NCBI RefSeq assembly: GCF_963855985.1
Contig: NC_087118.1
Location: 1,674,001-1,738,000, forward strand
Origin: Ostrinia nubilalis
Taxonomy: Eukaryota > Arthropoda > Insecta > Lepidoptera > Crambidae
Length of the DNA: 64,000 nt
Direction: 5' to 3'
Both the position numbers and the translations under genes were made by a program. The notes under the pieces are model-generated. The model worked only from the letters and a program-made list of their open reading frames with translations. It did not search any database and had not been told where the DNA came from. The stretch's first letter is position 1. Each line of letters opens with the position of its first letter. Positions 29,692 to 42,134 of the stretch are shown here, piece after piece.

Positions 29692-30981
29692 TTAATTTAA
29701 TAAGTTATTTGCCAAAGGCAAAGGACAAATCTTAACGACTGGTCTTTTGTACTGCCCAGCAGCAGTCCTCACGGTCACCACTCGACAAATTCCATCTAAG
29801 CCAGGATGTAAGGCAACAATACGACCCAATGGCCACTTTTGTGGGCTCAGTAGCTCATTCACAACTAGAACCATTGTTCCCACAGTTATGTTTGCATTGG
29901 TTTTATCCCATTTGGCACGTTGCTGTAAGGTGTGCATGTATTCATTGCGCCATCTAACCCAAAAGTCCTGGTGCATCTGTTGGATAAGCTTCCAGCGCTG
30001 AAGAGCACCAATGTTTTGACCGACAAGATTCTCCTCGGGCATTATAGTCATGGGCTCTAATGTGAGGAAATGTCCTGGGGTCAAAGCTGCAAGATCGTTA
30101 GGATCAGAACTTAAGGGGGTCAAAGGCCGAGAATTTAACATCGCTTCAACCTGAGCCAAAACGGTATAAAGCTCTTCGAAGGTAAGTCGCTGAGTACCGA
30201 TAACGCGAGCCAGATGTGTCTTAACCGACTTGATCCCTGCTTCCGCTAGGCCATTGAAGTGGGGACTCCCAGGAGGACTAAACGAAAATTTTATTTCCTG
30301 AGCATCCGCGGCCTTCTGCATTAAGGAACCAAGATAGTTACTTGCACCGATAAAATTGCGAACCTGATCCGATACGAGCTGACTACACCTTCCACGACGT
30401 GCGATAAATCTGCGCAAAGCAGCAAGAAAAGCTTCCGTCGACAGCTCAGAGGCGAGCTCGATATGTATAGCTTTCGTAGTGGTACAAACGAAAACGCAAA
30501 TGTAACCTTTAAAGGTCTTAACACCGCGACCACGTCCGAGAGCTATATCGAAAGGTCCACCATAGTCAACGACAGAACTCGAGAAAGGCTTAATTTGGTT
30601 AACCCGATACGACGGTAAATTACCCATGAGTGGTGTGGGGGCTGATTGCGGACGGACACGAAAACATTTAATGCAGCCCGAAATTACCGACCGAATGGCG
30701 CGTTTACACGACAGGATCCAAAAATGCTGTGCAAGGAGATTTTGGAGAGTTTGCGCACCGGGGTGCATGAAGCGAACGTGGTACTCCTGGATAATCAAGG
30801 AAGTGAGACGGTGTGAACGAGGTAGTAGCAATGGATGTTTCACTTCAAAATCAACCCTGGGATGAGCCAAGCGACCGCCCACCCTGAGAAGACCCGCTTC
30901 GAGACGAAGATTAACGATATACGAACATTCATCAATAACAACTCGACAATAAACAACAGCACAGATTTGATCAAAAAACAT
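29692..30981 (-). pseudogene. BEL integrase
   Basis: About 429 residues of the C-terminal polyprotein. A degenerate zinc-binding region with CIKCFRVRP precedes the catalytic core, with VDYGGPF (first Asp), VSDQVRNFIGA (second Asp) and PHFNGLAEAGIKSVK (Glu). The usual SDNGTNF has become SDQVRNF and the usual FGGLWE has become FNGLAE, so activity is doubtful. The downstream KWPLGRI block is typical of BEL integrases. It inserts cDNA into the host. The start codon shown is an artefact of the upstream deletion; integrase is normally cut from a polyprotein. Confidence 0.9.
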
Positions 30982-31133
30982 AAAGGCGCCATGAATTTCG
31001 GACGGCTGCTAAGGTCCGTTATTACGGTTACAAACCGATTTAACTTTTAAATTATGAGCGAATCGAAAACAATACGAAAGAATATGTTTCACAGTGGAAA
31101 CCGACGAAAATCGAAGTATCTGCAACACGAAAA

Positions 31134-33245
31134 CTAAAAGAATCTGATTGTGGTTGCCACAACAGACCTAAGATTTTTAAGCGAAAGGTCAGGAATCTCT
31201 TCAAAACGCTTAAAGTCACCCGAACACAAGTCCGAAGGGGGAAGGCTATCGAGAAAAGTGCTACTGTTAGAGGTCCACTTCCTCAGATGGAACCCACCTG
31301 ACGACAATATTTTGGTCAGTTCCATCCGAAGAGAGCAAGCCTCCTCGACCGAGTTCGCACCAGTGACAACGTCATCTACATAGATGTCACGTGACAGGAC
31401 TGCGGAACCAGCTGGGTACTCCTCAGCAGAATCTGTGGCAAGTTGAGCCATGGTTCGAAGAGCCTGAAACGGCGCCGACGATACTCCATACGTCACGGTT
31501 AACAATCGATAGTCACGCACAGGTCCATCAGCACTAGGACGCCACAAAATGCGCTGGTATTCCGCATCTTCTTCTGGAACTAAAATTTGCCTATACATCT
31601 GTTTCACATCTCCGGTGAAAACAACAGCATGCCAACGAAAGCGCATAAGCAGATCGAAAATATTAGTCTGAAGTTTCGGCCCGGCGAGTAAGGTTTCATT
31701 GAGTGAGACCGCTTTGCCATCTCTCGCGCTGGCATCGAAAACAACGCGGAGAGGCGTGCTGACAGATTCAGGGCGTAAAATACCGTGATGGGGTATGTAA
31801 TAAAACCGACCCTCACTTGTGGGAGGTGGATCAACCTCTTCAAGATGACCGCGTTCTTTATAATCTTCCATGAAAACGACATATTCAGCTCTTAATTCAG
31901 GACTAGTGTTCAATTTGCGTTCTAATGAGAAAAGGCGTTTAAGCGCAATTTCACGGGAATTCACAAAGACAGGTTTATTTGTGGGATCGACGAAAGGTAA
32001 GGGCACCACAAATCTACCTTCATGGTTACGAGAATGATTATCGACAAAATAACTCTCACAAAGTTGGTCCTCCTTCGACAAGTAAGACTTCTGCGGAGAA
32101 TTTACATTTTCTATTTCCCAGAATCTTTTAATGGAGTTATCCAACGACGTTTGTGAAATATTCGAGACGAGAAGGCAATTATTATTGCTACGACCGACAG
32201 GTTTGGGTGCGAGTCGATTGACGTCACATTCCCCCAAAATAATCCATCCAAAGATGGTGTTGAGCGCTTTGGGCTGACCAGCCTTCCCCTTCCTAAGGCC
32301 CGGTAGTAACGAAGAAGCGAAAATATCTACACCGAGCAGTATGTCTACCGGCCCTGGATGAGCAAAGTCGGGATCAGCGAGAGGTAAGTTCCGTATGTGC
32401 GACCATGCGGACGAATCAATAGGTTGGGCAGGCTGATCAGCACAAATTGCCGACAAAACGAGAGCTTCAAATTTTATATTTGACGACAGTAACGATTTAC
32501 CAGACGGTTTCAGTTCACACGACAACGAACCAAGTGGCTGAGCGACAGAATTGCCAATTCCATTGACGGAATGTTGGCCACGACAAATATTAAGTCCCAG
32601 CATTTTGGCACAGGGTTCCGAAATAAAATTACAAGCACTAGCGCAGTCTAGCAGTGCACGCACGGGTTGAAAGTTACCGGAACTATTTTTAATTAAAACC
32701 TTGACAGTCGAAAACAAGACAATATTTTTACTAGTTACTGAAGTTAAAACGATGTTATTCTTATCAGGTTGTGTACTGTCAGTTACAGATGAGGTCTGAG
32801 TTTGTTTTGTAAAATGCAATAAGGTATTGTGTGAGTTACGACACACTCCACAACGAGAAGCACGACAAGTTTTTACCCTATGCGTATCCGAAAAACACAA
32901 CAAACAGAGACCATTCTGTTTAATAAAATTAAAACGAGAATTTATGTCAAGTTTTAAAAATTCATCACAAGCAGTGAGACTGTGCTGGCCACCACAAAAG
33001 CGACAGGTTGGACAAGAGACTACGAACGACTGTTTAGGCTTGCTTACCCCACTATGTTTACCCTTAAAAGAACCACCCGAATTATTCGACAGAGGTACGA
33101 CAATCGACAGGTCCAGTGCCCTATATTGCTTTTCGATAAAATTAATGACGTCTGAGAACAACGGAATTTCATCACTATTATGCTGTAGTTGAAATGCCTC
33201 ACGAGTGCATTTATCCAATTTTGACCACAATAGGTAAAAGAGCAT
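31134..33245 (-). pseudogene. BEL Gag C-terminus, protease and reverse transcriptase
   Basis: A 703-residue frame. Two zinc knuckle-like clusters (CRFCGGQHSLTAC, then CLLCFSDTHRVKTC) come first. The aspartic protease follows with ALLDCASACNFI and LLGVDIF. RT shows RVVFDASA, GDVKQMYRQI, YGVSSAPFQALRT and the catalytic IYVDDVVTG. The frame ends soon after in RFF. A further frame (DSFSFRVADTS) continues about 30 codons to 31040, then the sequence jumps to integrase. RNase H and the connection, normally hundreds of residues, are absent. Confidence 0.92.
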
Positions 33246-33982
33246 AAAGTTACTATTTGGTAAACTGTATTTATTTAAGACCGATAAGTTCTCAGTAAAC
33301 GTGCGATGAATACGTTCAAGGTCACTGGCCGTCTTTGTTTTGATCGGTTCACAGGATAATATTTTTTCGTAATAGTGTGTAGCAATCTGTCTCTTTTTGT
33401 CATAGTATTTCCGTAAACAACCGTATGCATCCGTATAACTTTCATTGCTAAGCGGATAATTTTTAATTCATAAGCAGAATTTTGTACACTCGACAACAAA
33501 TAGTGTAACTTTTCGACATTCGATATATTATTTCTGCTATGAATTAACGAATCAAAAAGTTGAATAAACGATACCCAATTTTCTAATTTCCCATCGAAAG
33601 GTTTAATGTCAATTTTAGGTAAATTAGCCACAACTGCCCCGCCAACACAGGGTTTCGATTCACTTTCTTGTGATTGTCTACTACGCAAACGATGTTTAAT
33701 AGCAAACAATTTCTTCTCGAATTCGTAAGTTGCACTCATCTCCTCACTCCGCGCAGACGGATCCGATAACGATAACAACACCTTCCGCTGCGCGTCATGG
33801 AATTCATTAGCAAGATCTTTAATGTCCGCCTCAGTGTATCCTAATAATTTGGAACTTTCAATAAATTCCAATCGCATAATAGCATAATCCCGTGCAATTC
33901 TATTTGCATCTGCAATTTCAACAAGTGATTCATTTGTTGACATTGGCATTTCGAACGACAGATTAAACCAACTGTCAAACAA
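33246..33982 (-). pseudogene. BEL Gag N-terminal part
   Basis: 235 residues from Met, ESLVEIADANRIARD and then LPKIDIKPFDGKLENWVSFIQLF, the PF-G--ENW signature of BEL Gag. A frameshift near 33475 ends the good match (SAYELKIIRLAM) and the true frame continues toward the next segment. Gag forms the particle that packages the RNA. Start at 33942 (MPMSTNE) is as plausible as 33982. Confidence 0.82.
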
Positions 33983-34238
33983 AAATCAATAACACTAATC
34001 GATAAAAAAAAGAACTAACCCGGTAAATGTTATGATTGTCTATGGTAGGAAGTAGTAGTGCCAACAAACAAAAAAAACGACAGCGAAAAATATGGCGGAC
34101 TACAACTGCCACCACAACGACACGAAACGAAACGATTTATCGCGCGAAGCAAACCACCCTCAACTAATTTATAAAAATGAAAAATGTGTAAAATCACGAA
34201 AAATATGTTGGAAATCGCCACGAAAAGGCACTTTTCAA

Positions 34239-34266
34239 TAAAATCCGGCTCGAAGGACCAAAAAAA
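34239..34266 (-). promoter_or_regulatory. BEL primer-binding site
   Basis: Minus strand TGGTCCTTCGAGCCGGA lies a few T bases inside the 5' LTR. TGG start matches tRNA CCA ends. I recognise this as the usual BEL pattern. Confidence 0.75.
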
Positions 34267-34758
34267 TGAAGCGATTTCGATAAAAATGGACTGTATAGCG
34301 ATAGGGAGACTTCCAAAATATTTCTGTGACTTGGGTAAAAGACTAAGATTAAAAATAATGTAAAAAGATTGCGATCGGGCTTACCTGGCTCCTGAAGATG
34401 TTGAGCCTTATACGTACAACTCAAGTAATCCCCCAGTGCTGGGCCCAGATGAGTTCCTACCGTCCTTGTAGTAACGGCCACGCTGGACACCTTCACACCG
34501 CCTCTCACGCAATCGATGATGGATTTAATAAATATACTACTTTAAACTACTGCGACACTAATTGAGAGTAATTTCTATGCTTGCGCGATAATTCCGACAA
34601 GTTTAACCGCCTTTTTGGCGATTCGAAAACGAGAGCGACACGACGGCCGAATCCAAATTTTGCAACTACTCTATTTGACAGTTCAACCGAATGTTGCTAT
34701 ACGAAAAATATTAAATAATGCTACGACTATGGATTCACATTTATGTCAAAAGTGAACA
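34267..34758 (-). repeat. BEL 5' LTR (492 bp)
   Basis: Partner of 28967-29511. Lacks the 53-bp insertion seen there; otherwise only scattered single differences are visible. Confidence 0.95.
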
Positions 34759-34763
34759 ATTAG

Positions 34764-34938
34764 GTATTAATTTATGTTTGTTATTAAAATATATGTGTAG
34801 TGTATTTATGTTATTATCAAGTGTGTTTGTAAATATATTATAATGCTATTGATATCATAATTTATGTAATGTACTATAAATATATAATGTGTTTGTATGT
34901 AAATATTATAAATGTTATGTGAGTTCCCCACATCACTC
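34764..34938 (-). repeat. Gypsy 3' LTR, proximal part
   Basis: Runs from the BEL duplication to CCCCACATCA; inside it, adjacent on the minus strand, is the purine-rich GAGGGGGAG (34939-34948), which fits the polypurine tract priming plus-strand synthesis. Confidence 0.8.
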
Positions 34939-34956
34939 CCCCTCGAGAGACCTTGC

Positions 34957-37494
34957 CTAAGGTCGATAAAAATGCGGAAAACGGACTTGACGACCAGAGC
35001 GCGTTGTTCTAACCGCTGGAGTGGCACTACTGGGTTCTGTGGCTGTTGTGTTACATTGTTCGGTCATGATGTAGGCTGGCTTCAGTCTGTCTACCGAAAC
35101 TGTGACTTCTTTATCTTTGACACGAATTTTGTAAACCTTTTGTCCTCTGTCTAACACCTCGTATGGGCCTGAGTAAGCTGGTTGTAAAGAACTTCTCAAG
35201 GCATCTTCACGGAGAAAAATATGAGAACAAGAGGAAAGGTCTTTGTAAATAAAAACTTTTTTAGTTGAATGGTTTGATGTGGGTACTGGCTGTAGGTTGT
35301 TGGCAAATGATCTGATTCGTGATACGAAATCTGTCAAATCGGGGGTGCATTTGTCAACATTAGAACCTAAAAATTCCCCTGGTAGTCTTAAGGGCTCACC
35401 ATAAACAAGTTCTGCCGATGTTGCTTGTAGGTCTTCCTTAAAAGAACTTCGTATGCCAAGTAGTACTATAGGCAACGCTTCGGACCAACTGCTATCACTG
35501 TGACACATAATGGCGGCTTTTAGTTGACGATGAAATCTTTCAACTAGGCCATTGCACTGTGGGTGGTATGCAGTGGTTCTGCGGTGTCTGAAACCTAATG
35601 TTTTCGACAGTTGTTGAAATGTTGCACTCTCAAATTGCCTCCCACGGTCGGTTACGACGTCGGTAGGGCAGCCGAAACGAGCAACCCATCCAAGGAGGAA
35701 CGCATTGACCACAGATTCCGCTGTAATGTCGGTAATAGGGACAGCCTCAGCCCATCGTGTAAAACGATCGACCGCTGTCAAACAGTACCGATATCCTCTG
35801 GAAGGCGGTAGTGGTCCGATGAGGTCTAAATGTACATATTTAAATCGCGCTGTAGGTAAATCGAGGGTACCTAAAGGTGATTTAACATGTCGATTTACCT
35901 TAGTGCGCTGGCAGGCTAAACATGACATAGACCATTCTCGGCAATCTTTCCTTATCTGTGGCCAAACGTATCGCTGGGCTACAAGTTTGGCGCTGGCGTT
36001 GGCTCCAGGGTGGCAAAGAGTATGCAAACTGTCGAAGATTTGTTTACGCATGGGTTTGGGTACGAATGGCCTGGGGGTTGATGTGCTGATATCGCAGTAC
36101 AATTCTACGCAACTCCCAGGTATTTTCATTTTCTTTATGCGCAGGGAAGACTCCTCATTGATGTAATGAGATAATTCTGGATCTGACTTCTGCAATTTGG
36201 CCAATTTCTCAAAACTTACCGGTTCAGTTACTTCATCTACACGAGAAAGAGTATCAGCTACTGTATTATCTTTCCCGGAGATGTGCTGGATATCTGTAGA
36301 AAATTGAGAAATGTAGTCCAGATACCTGTACTGACGCGGAGTGCAGTTGGTTTTGCGTTCACGGAATGCAAAACAGAGAGGTTTGTGGTCCGTGTATATG
36401 GTAAATTGAGAAGCCTCGAACCAGTGGCGAAAATATTTTATATTCTCATATATTGCAAGGAGCTCTCGGTCGTATGCTGAGTATTTCTTTTGTGCCGGGC
36501 TCAACTTGCGTGAGAAAAATGCTAGTGGTTGCCAATGACCGTCCTGCAACTGTTGTACTACTCCTCCCATGGCTTCATCAGAAGCATCAGTAAACAGTCC
36601 GAGTTTAGCCTTGGAGTCCGGGTGAGCTAGCATTGCTGCGTTGCAGAGACTTGACTTGCACTCCTCGAAAGCTCTTATTGCGTCTCCATCCATGACAATT
36701 GGTTGAGAGGCTTTGATAGACCCAGTCAGCAAGGCGTTCAGGGGAGATTGGATCTGGGCAGCTTGTGGTATAAATCTCCTATAGAAATTAATCATCCCCA
36801 AAAATCTACTCAACTGCTTGGCTGTCTGAGGTTGTGGAAATTCCTTGATAGCCTGGACCTTACCTTCCAGAGGCCTGGTTCCGTGTTGTGAAATATGGTA
36901 CCCTAGAAATGTGACTTCGGACGCCCCAAAAACGCATTTTGAAGTGTTGATCACCATACCGTAGTCTCGCATTCTGGAGAAGACCTGTCGGAGGTGATCT
37001 TCGTGCTGGGCTTCTGATTTTGAGAAGATGAGGAAATCGTCCAAGTATGGGTAGCAGAATTCTAGGTCTCGGGTCATTTCATCAACAAATCTCTGGAAGG
37101 TTTGGCCTGCATTGCGTAAACCAAATGTCATGTATGGAAACTCGAAGAGTCCGAAGGGTGTAGTGATCGCCGTCTTTATGATATCCTCCTCGTGCACTGG
37201 CACCTGATTATATGCCTTGACCAAATCAATGGTAGAGAAGACAGTACAACCATACAGGCTATGAGAGAAATCATGTATGTGGCGTATCGGGTACTTATCT
37301 GGTATAGTCCTGGCGTTGAGTAGCCTATAGTCACCACAAGGCCTCCAGCCGTTATCTTTTTTAGGAGCCAGGTGTAGTGGTGACGACCATGGCGACTTTG
37401 ATGGACGAGCTGTGCCGTCTGCCAACATTACGTCGAACTCAGCCTTAGCAATCCTCAATTTGTCGGGGGCCAACCTGCGGGGTGAACATGACAC
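34957..37494 (-). CDS. Gypsy reverse transcriptase, RNase H and integrase
   Basis: 845 residues, fully open. [48 protein letters not shown] and catalytic YLDDFLIF near residue 168. RNase [22 protein letters not shown] and YTDHKPL. Integrase: HHCC finger (HTLCHPG...CLACQ), then DDE core [23 protein letters not shown] and NGLVERFHR, all catalytic acids kept. The apparent Met start is not native; pol should follow protease, and the join at 37494 is a frameshift. The most intact retroelement enzyme in the window. Confidence 0.95.
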   Translation of the reverse strand: MSCSPRRLAPDKLRIAKAEFDVMLADGTARPSKSPWSSPLHLAPKKDNGWRPCGDYRLLNARTIPDKYPIRHIHDFSHSLYGCTVFSTIDLVKAYNQVPVHEEDIIKTAITTPFGLFEFPYMTFGLRNAGQTFQRFVDEMTRDLEFCYPYLDDFLIFSKSEAQHEDHLRQVFSRMRDYGMVINTSKCVFGASEVTFLGYHISQHGTRPLEGKVQAIKEFPQPQTAKQLSRFLGMINFYRRFIPQAAQIQSPLNALLTGSIKASQPIVMDGDAIRAFEECKSSLCNAAMLAHPDSKAKLGLFTDASDEAMGGVVQQLQDGHWQPLAFFSRKLSPAQKKYSAYDRELLAIYENIKYFRHWFEASQFTIYTDHKPLCFAFRERKTNCTPRQYRYLDYISQFSTDIQHISGKDNTVADTLSRVDEVTEPVSFEKLAKLQKSDPELSHYINEESSLRIKKMKIPGSCVELYCDISTSTPRPFVPKPMRKQIFDSLHTLCHPGANASAKLVAQRYVWPQIRKDCREWSMSCLACQRTKVNRHVKSPLGTLDLPTARFKYVHLDLIGPLPPSRGYRYCLTAVDRFTRWAEAVPITDITAESVVNAFLLGWVARFGCPTDVVTDRGRQFESATFQQLSKTLGFRHRRTTAYHPQCNGLVERFHRQLKAAIMCHSDSSWSEALPIVLLGIRSSFKEDLQATSAELVYGEPLRLPGEFLGSNVDKCTPDLTDFVSRIRSFANNLQPVPTSNHSTKKVFIYKDLSSCSHIFLREDALRSSLQPAYSGPYEVLDRGQKVYKIRVKDKEVTVSVDRLKPAYIMTEQCNTTATEPSSATPAVRTTRSGRQVRFPHFYRP

Positions 37495-38069
37495 AGGAGG
37501 GCCAGGTGTTGTGCGAATGTGATGTATTGTGTTTAGGTGTACGCGGTGTGCCTGGTGGTTTGATAATTTCAGGAAATTCAGAAAGCAAATTATGATATTG
37601 CGAAGTTCCAGTCACAACTTTTACACTAGGTATTGAGTTATTATTATTAACAATACACGCTACAGTAGTTAAATTAGTTGTACCATCAATTATTCGTTTA
37701 TTACGTATGTCAACGAGTAAATTAAAATATGACAAAAAATCAACACCAATAATCGCTTTAGTTACGTCAGCTACTACAAATTTCCAATTAGTCTCTACGA
37801 AGGCCTAAATTGATATTAAATTGTACATAACCATACGTATCTATAGTCGAACCGTTAGCCGCGCACAGTTGGTAGTTGGTCTTCTCACGACGATCACGGA
37901 GTGCAGAACGAGGGTAGACGCATAAATCGATTCCGGTGTCAACGAGAAATTGAACTTTCGATCTGCGGTCCGTTACGAAGAGGCGACCAGTGGAGGGTAG
38001 GCAATCTTCAGCCGCCATTACAGATTGCCCTGAGCGTTTCCCGATTTGTAGTCGCATGGCTTCACGCAC
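37445..38069 (-). pseudogene. Gypsy protease and protease-RT linker
   Basis: The aspartic protease active site FLVDTGIDLCVYPR lies near 37940. A +1-type shift near 37800 moves the frame to ETNWKFVVADV... and AIIGVDFLSYF, the flap and C-terminal part. A second shift near 37530, at KHNT, separates this from the RT frame, which begins upstream of its first Met as RTTPGPPVS. Retroviral-type protease that releases Gag and Pol products; here split over two frames. Confidence 0.85.
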
Positions 38070-38569
38070 TTCTTAGCTTGACTGCCGAACTTGAAGTGGT
38101 ACCAACATTGTGGGAACTTTCTATAGTTGGACTGGGAACGCGTTGATGGAGTCCGCTGTCGATTCTGCTGGTTTGACTGCCGGTTACGAGGGCGGGAACG
38201 GCCGTGAACATCTGCACTTAAAGAGCTGACCTGCTTTGTTAGTTCCGCTATGCTCCGTGCCATCATTTCTAATGCGGACTGCGTACTCGTAGCGCTGGTG
38301 GCTGCTACCTGCGGTGATGATGGCGCGATGTCATGCACTCTGTCAGCCAGGTCTGCCAGTTCGTTGAGAGACAGGCTCATTTGTGATGCAATCACTGTCT
38401 GCAGGTTGTTTGGTAATCGGCTCGTCCAAATTGTGCGAAGAAAGTCTTCCGGTATGTTAGGGCCGGCCAAATGCTGCAGATGTCGCAGGAACTGCGAGGG
38501 CTTGCGATCACCAAGCTCTTCCGATTGCAAAAGTTACTTCACTTTCCTTTCGCTGGACGTAGATAGCCT
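38018..38569 (-). pseudogene. Gypsy Gag, C-terminal part
   Basis: Reads KPSQFLRHLQHLAG, SRLPNNLQTVI and ends with CWYHFKFGSQAKKCVKPC, the Cys-His block that stands in for zinc knuckles in this Gypsy group. Upstream, RLSTSSERKVK continues directly from the N-terminal part once the insert at 38570-41769 is left out, with one TAA at about 38535 where Gln would be expected. Capsid/nucleocapsid region. Confidence 0.88.
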
Positions 38570-38710
38570 TGTAGTATGTGTATGCGCCACCCTCACACTA
38601 ACATAAATTAAGGCTTTATATTTGGTGTTGCTGCGTAAACTGAGACACAATATACTCGTATCGTACAGTATAAACTACTTTCATTGACAACTCCCGGTCC
38701 CCACATTACA
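38570..38710 (+). repeat. Left LTR of non-coding LTR element
   Basis: 141 bp, TG...CA. Only the last 39 bases recur at the right end (41731-41769). Confidence 0.7.
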
Positions 38711-41640
38711 TGGCGACCCTGCCAGTGCTGCCTTAGGGCAGTGCTGTGCAATTAAATAATAAAAATTAGTTGGTGTTTAAATAAATAATGTGTCAATTTT
38801 TTTAATATGGACTTAAATAAACAATTGGCTCAAAATAAAATCGTGATGAAGAATTGAAGAAAAAGTGAAGGAACTTCGGAGAAATTTAAAGGAGAAATGA
38901 ATTTGAAGAAATAGTGAACGAAATTGAAGAATCTGAGAATTTTAACGAAGAAAAACTAAGAAAAAATGGAAAATATGCTGGCTGCCGGGCGTAGATGGTG
39001 CCAGATGGAGGTTTGGTGATGTGCTGGGCGCTGGGAGAGTTCGAGTCAGATGTTGGTTAATTGCTCTGGCTGCTGGGAGAGTTCGTGTCAAGGTTCCGGA
39101 TGCCGCCGGGTGATGAAGCTCGCGTTAAGGAGATGAAAGAATTAGCAAGTACTAAATTACGTATTTCTTAAACTTTTACATTATTTTTGAATATATAAAA
39201 AAAAAAAAAATACATTTTAAATACTTAAATAACTAATTTTGTAATTCACATGTGGCCACTGTGTAATTTGTGTATTTTTTAGAAAATAAGAATTTAACGT
39301 AGAAGGGTCAAATTAAGTAAGTAATTTTGAAGTCTGAATAATGTCCAAAATTGTAATTAATTTTGTTTGCTTAATTAAAAGAGTTTTAATTGCAGATTTA
39401 ATATCACTAGAATTGGTATTGAAATTATTCATTTCACATATTTTTTTAAATATTGGTTGTCATTATAATTTTCAGTGGTAACAATAAATATTTATGTAGA
39501 ATCTATAAAAATCAATTAAGTTTTAAATTTTAAAATGTGCTGTCTTGTGAATATTTTATTACATAATTCTCTGTTTTGATTTATAAATGGCAAGAAATTT
39601 TATATATTAATCAAGGTTATGCATTTTTAAATCGTAATTTCAAGTATGAAAGAAAGAAGAAATTAAATTTATCAAAGTGCCTAAGTAAGTGTCGAGCTAT
39701 TTGCGGTTCACATTCGTCAGCGAATTCCTTCAGGTAGTCATGGTACTGTTACGTTAGTTGGTTTTAAATTTCATCATTTCTGTACCAAATAACTGATAAA
39801 AGTATTTTTTATGAGCTTATAGCATTTATTTGTATTTTTCAAGACATTAAATTTAAAGTTAAACATCATATTCTCAATTGAAATTTCAAACAGTTTTAAT
39901 GCTTCAACTTTATTTCTTATCTTTGTAATAAATGTGCAAAAACGTACTTATTTTTTTTTTAGTAAATTCAAATAACTCTATGACTTATTTACGATAGCAG
40001 AGATTTAGTTGTAATTTACAAGAATCTTTATAGTGCATTGAGCAATTTCTACCAGTCAACTTTTCATTTCACAACTTTAAATATTCTATTTGAATGAAAT
40101 TACACATTTTTATCCTATTTTTTAAATTTAATAAATCATATCGATTTGATATAGGTAAACTACTTGATATTTTAACGAATGACTATTTAAAAAAAAATGT
40201 AAATGTAATTTACTCTAAATACAGCGTTTATGTTCAGTTTATCATGATTTATCTAAAAATCAATGCAAATAATTATTATGATTATCATTGTTTAACATTT
40301 TAACTCGATCCGATTTTTTTTTATTTAACTTTTAACACGTCTGTAACGTTTTATTTACAATAATAGATTTATAATTTCGACTTTAACAGTATTTTGTTTG
40401 TTTGTTTGTATTTAATTTTGTTTCATATAATAGTTATCATCAGGATTAGATAATACCCTTGAAATTTAATTAAATTCTCATTTTTATGATATTCGTAGCT
40501 ACAGTATATTACATAGTTTTCATTTACTGTATCACTTTCTTTTAAATACATAATAGGATATTTAAATTATTAACATCATTTACGAGCCTGTACTATTGTT
40601 AAAGTATTTTTCAAAAAAAAAATCAGCATATTATTTCGAATAAAACCTAAACTTTTATTAAAGAAAACTAATTTGTAATAATAAAAAGTATTCCATAACT
40701 TGAATACTTATTTAGACTTATATTCAGAAACTTTAATAGTAACTTTCTTATTAATTTGATTGACAGTATTAATATTTCGCATAAAATATTTTTTGAGACT
40801 TATCTTGCAACGCATTTTAAGTACATAGTAAATTGCAATGTATGTTTTAGAGGATTTTCGATTTTATAATTAATTGTATATTCACATAGTTCACAACTTC
40901 AGATAGTCGTATTGCGCAATAATTGCATTACCTACTTACAAGACTGCACGTGTAACCGCATCAGCATTTTTGGTTAGCGACGTTCATCAGAAAGTAATAT
41001 GAAGCTATACCTTAGTGGGAAAGCAATGAATAACAATATTGTAACATAATAACTTGTTTGCCTGACATCATTTTATCAGTTCTTTAGAATTAGTTGTTTA
41101 ATGAAATCTTAAACGTTAACATATTTGGAACAAGCTAAATACGTACAATGATTTTGTTTGATAGTTATCAAGTTTTGTTTTATAGTGGGTTCCTAATACT
41201 ACAGAAAGATTTACTTTGAAAACTTTTGATGAGATAGATGGATTTATTTTTTGTATTACGAGAGAGAAATTAGTAATCAGATTTTGAATAGTTTTGGTAG
41301 ATTGAAAGTACGAATGTATTAAAAAGCTTTTGTAACAATAGAGTGCATTAGTTACATTCGAATGAACGATGTGGAAAAGGAATGTGAAATAAATGGATGT
41401 TAAGGATTATGTTAAGTATGTGATTGATAGATTGTTTTGATTGTAGAATGGAAAGTATTATTTTAGAAATAGGGAATACTTTAGTAGAGATATTTTGTAA
41501 CACCAGTGGACCGTACAACCACAAGTAAACAAAATCATTTATGCTAAAGAATTCAAATGTTTGATTTTATTGTTTGGAATTGAATGTTTATGAAAGAGAA
41601 TTAAATATGTTGTAAAGGTAATTATGGCAAAAAAAGGAGG
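38711..41640. other. Interior of non-coding LTR element, no gene
   Basis: Starts with a purine-rich stretch with GAAGAATTGAAGAAAAAGTG repeats, then 2.4 kb of AT-rich DNA. Best open frame is 69 codons (40094-40303), of low complexity. Before the right end lies AAAAAAAGGAGG, a likely polypurine tract. Confidence 0.65.
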
Positions 41641-41659
41641 TACAAAACGACGTCGAATC

Positions 41660-41710
41660 CTTCAGTTTGATCATGGTGCAAACGAGATTTGCACCATGAT
41701 CAAACTGAAG
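41660..41710. repeat. Perfect 23-bp-arm hairpin near right LTR
   Basis: TTCAGTTTGATCATGGTGCA and following AA pair exactly with 41688-41709 around the loop CGAGA, extended by one C-G pair. It lies where LTR identity between the two ends is lost. Confidence 0.92.
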
Positions 41711-41769
41711 TTTCATTACAACTACTTTCTAAACTACTTTCATTGACAACTCCCGGTCCCCACATTACA

Positions 41770-42106
41770 GCCTCTTGATTAACTCAGATTTTATCTTTTC
41801 GTATTTTCCGCTACTCGGTGGTGAAGTGATGATGTCTTCAACATCAACAGCGAATTGACGATCGAGGTGCGAAAGTACGTAGTAATATTTCGTGTTGTCG
41901 TCGGTAATTCTCGCCATCGCAAACTGACCTTCGATTTGTGAAAACCATATTGAGGGTTTTTCAGGCCAAAACGGGGGTATTCTCACGCCAACTCGAAATG
42001 TTTCAGGTGCTGTTAACGTATAATTTTGTTGGGGGGTAGTTGCGTCCTCCATTTTATCTTGTTCCGTCGTTATAATACTTGCGTCGAGATATTCTTGATC
42101 GCTCAT
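41770..42106 (-). pseudogene. Gypsy Gag, N-terminal part
   Basis: 112 residues from Met at 42106, with FRVGVRIPPFWPEKPSIWF and YYYVLSHLDRQFAVDVEDII, the conserved N-terminal Gag block of lepidopteran Gypsy elements. Continues in frame into 38569 after the insert. The start lies just inside the primer site. Confidence 0.9.
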
Positions 42107-42119
42107 CTAGGATGCTTGA

Positions 42120-42132
42120 GTCGGGGTCACCA
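42120..42132 (-). promoter_or_regulatory. Gypsy primer-binding site
   Basis: Minus strand TGGTGACCCCGAC, two bases inside the 5' LTR; TGG start pairs with a tRNA CCA end. Confidence 0.8.
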
Positions 42133-42134
42133 GT

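Larger units (their letters stand above)
28967..34758 (-). mobile_element. BEL/Pao LTR retrotransposon, RNase H deleted
   Basis: LTRs 28967-29511 and 34267-34758 start TGAAGCGATTTCG and end AAAAGTGAACA. The 5-bp duplication ATTAG flanks the element (28962-28966, 34759-34763). Primer site reads TGGTCCTTCGAGCCGGA on the minus strand next to the right LTR. Gag, protease and RT, then integrase, are readable; RNase H is missing. It sits in the Gypsy 3' LTR, so it is younger than the Gypsy. Confidence 0.96.
38570..41769 (+). mobile_element. Non-coding LTR element (LARD-like) in Gypsy gag
   Basis: Flanked by GCCT (38566-38569, 41770-41773); removing it restores the Gypsy gag reading. Left LTR 38570-38710 starts TGTAGTATGTG and ends CCCCACATTACA, followed by TGGCGACCCTGCC, a primer-site-like sequence. 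The right end repeats the last 39 bases of that LTR. The 2.9-kb interior is AT-rich without a protein-coding frame, so it depends on another element's proteins. Confidence 0.8.
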
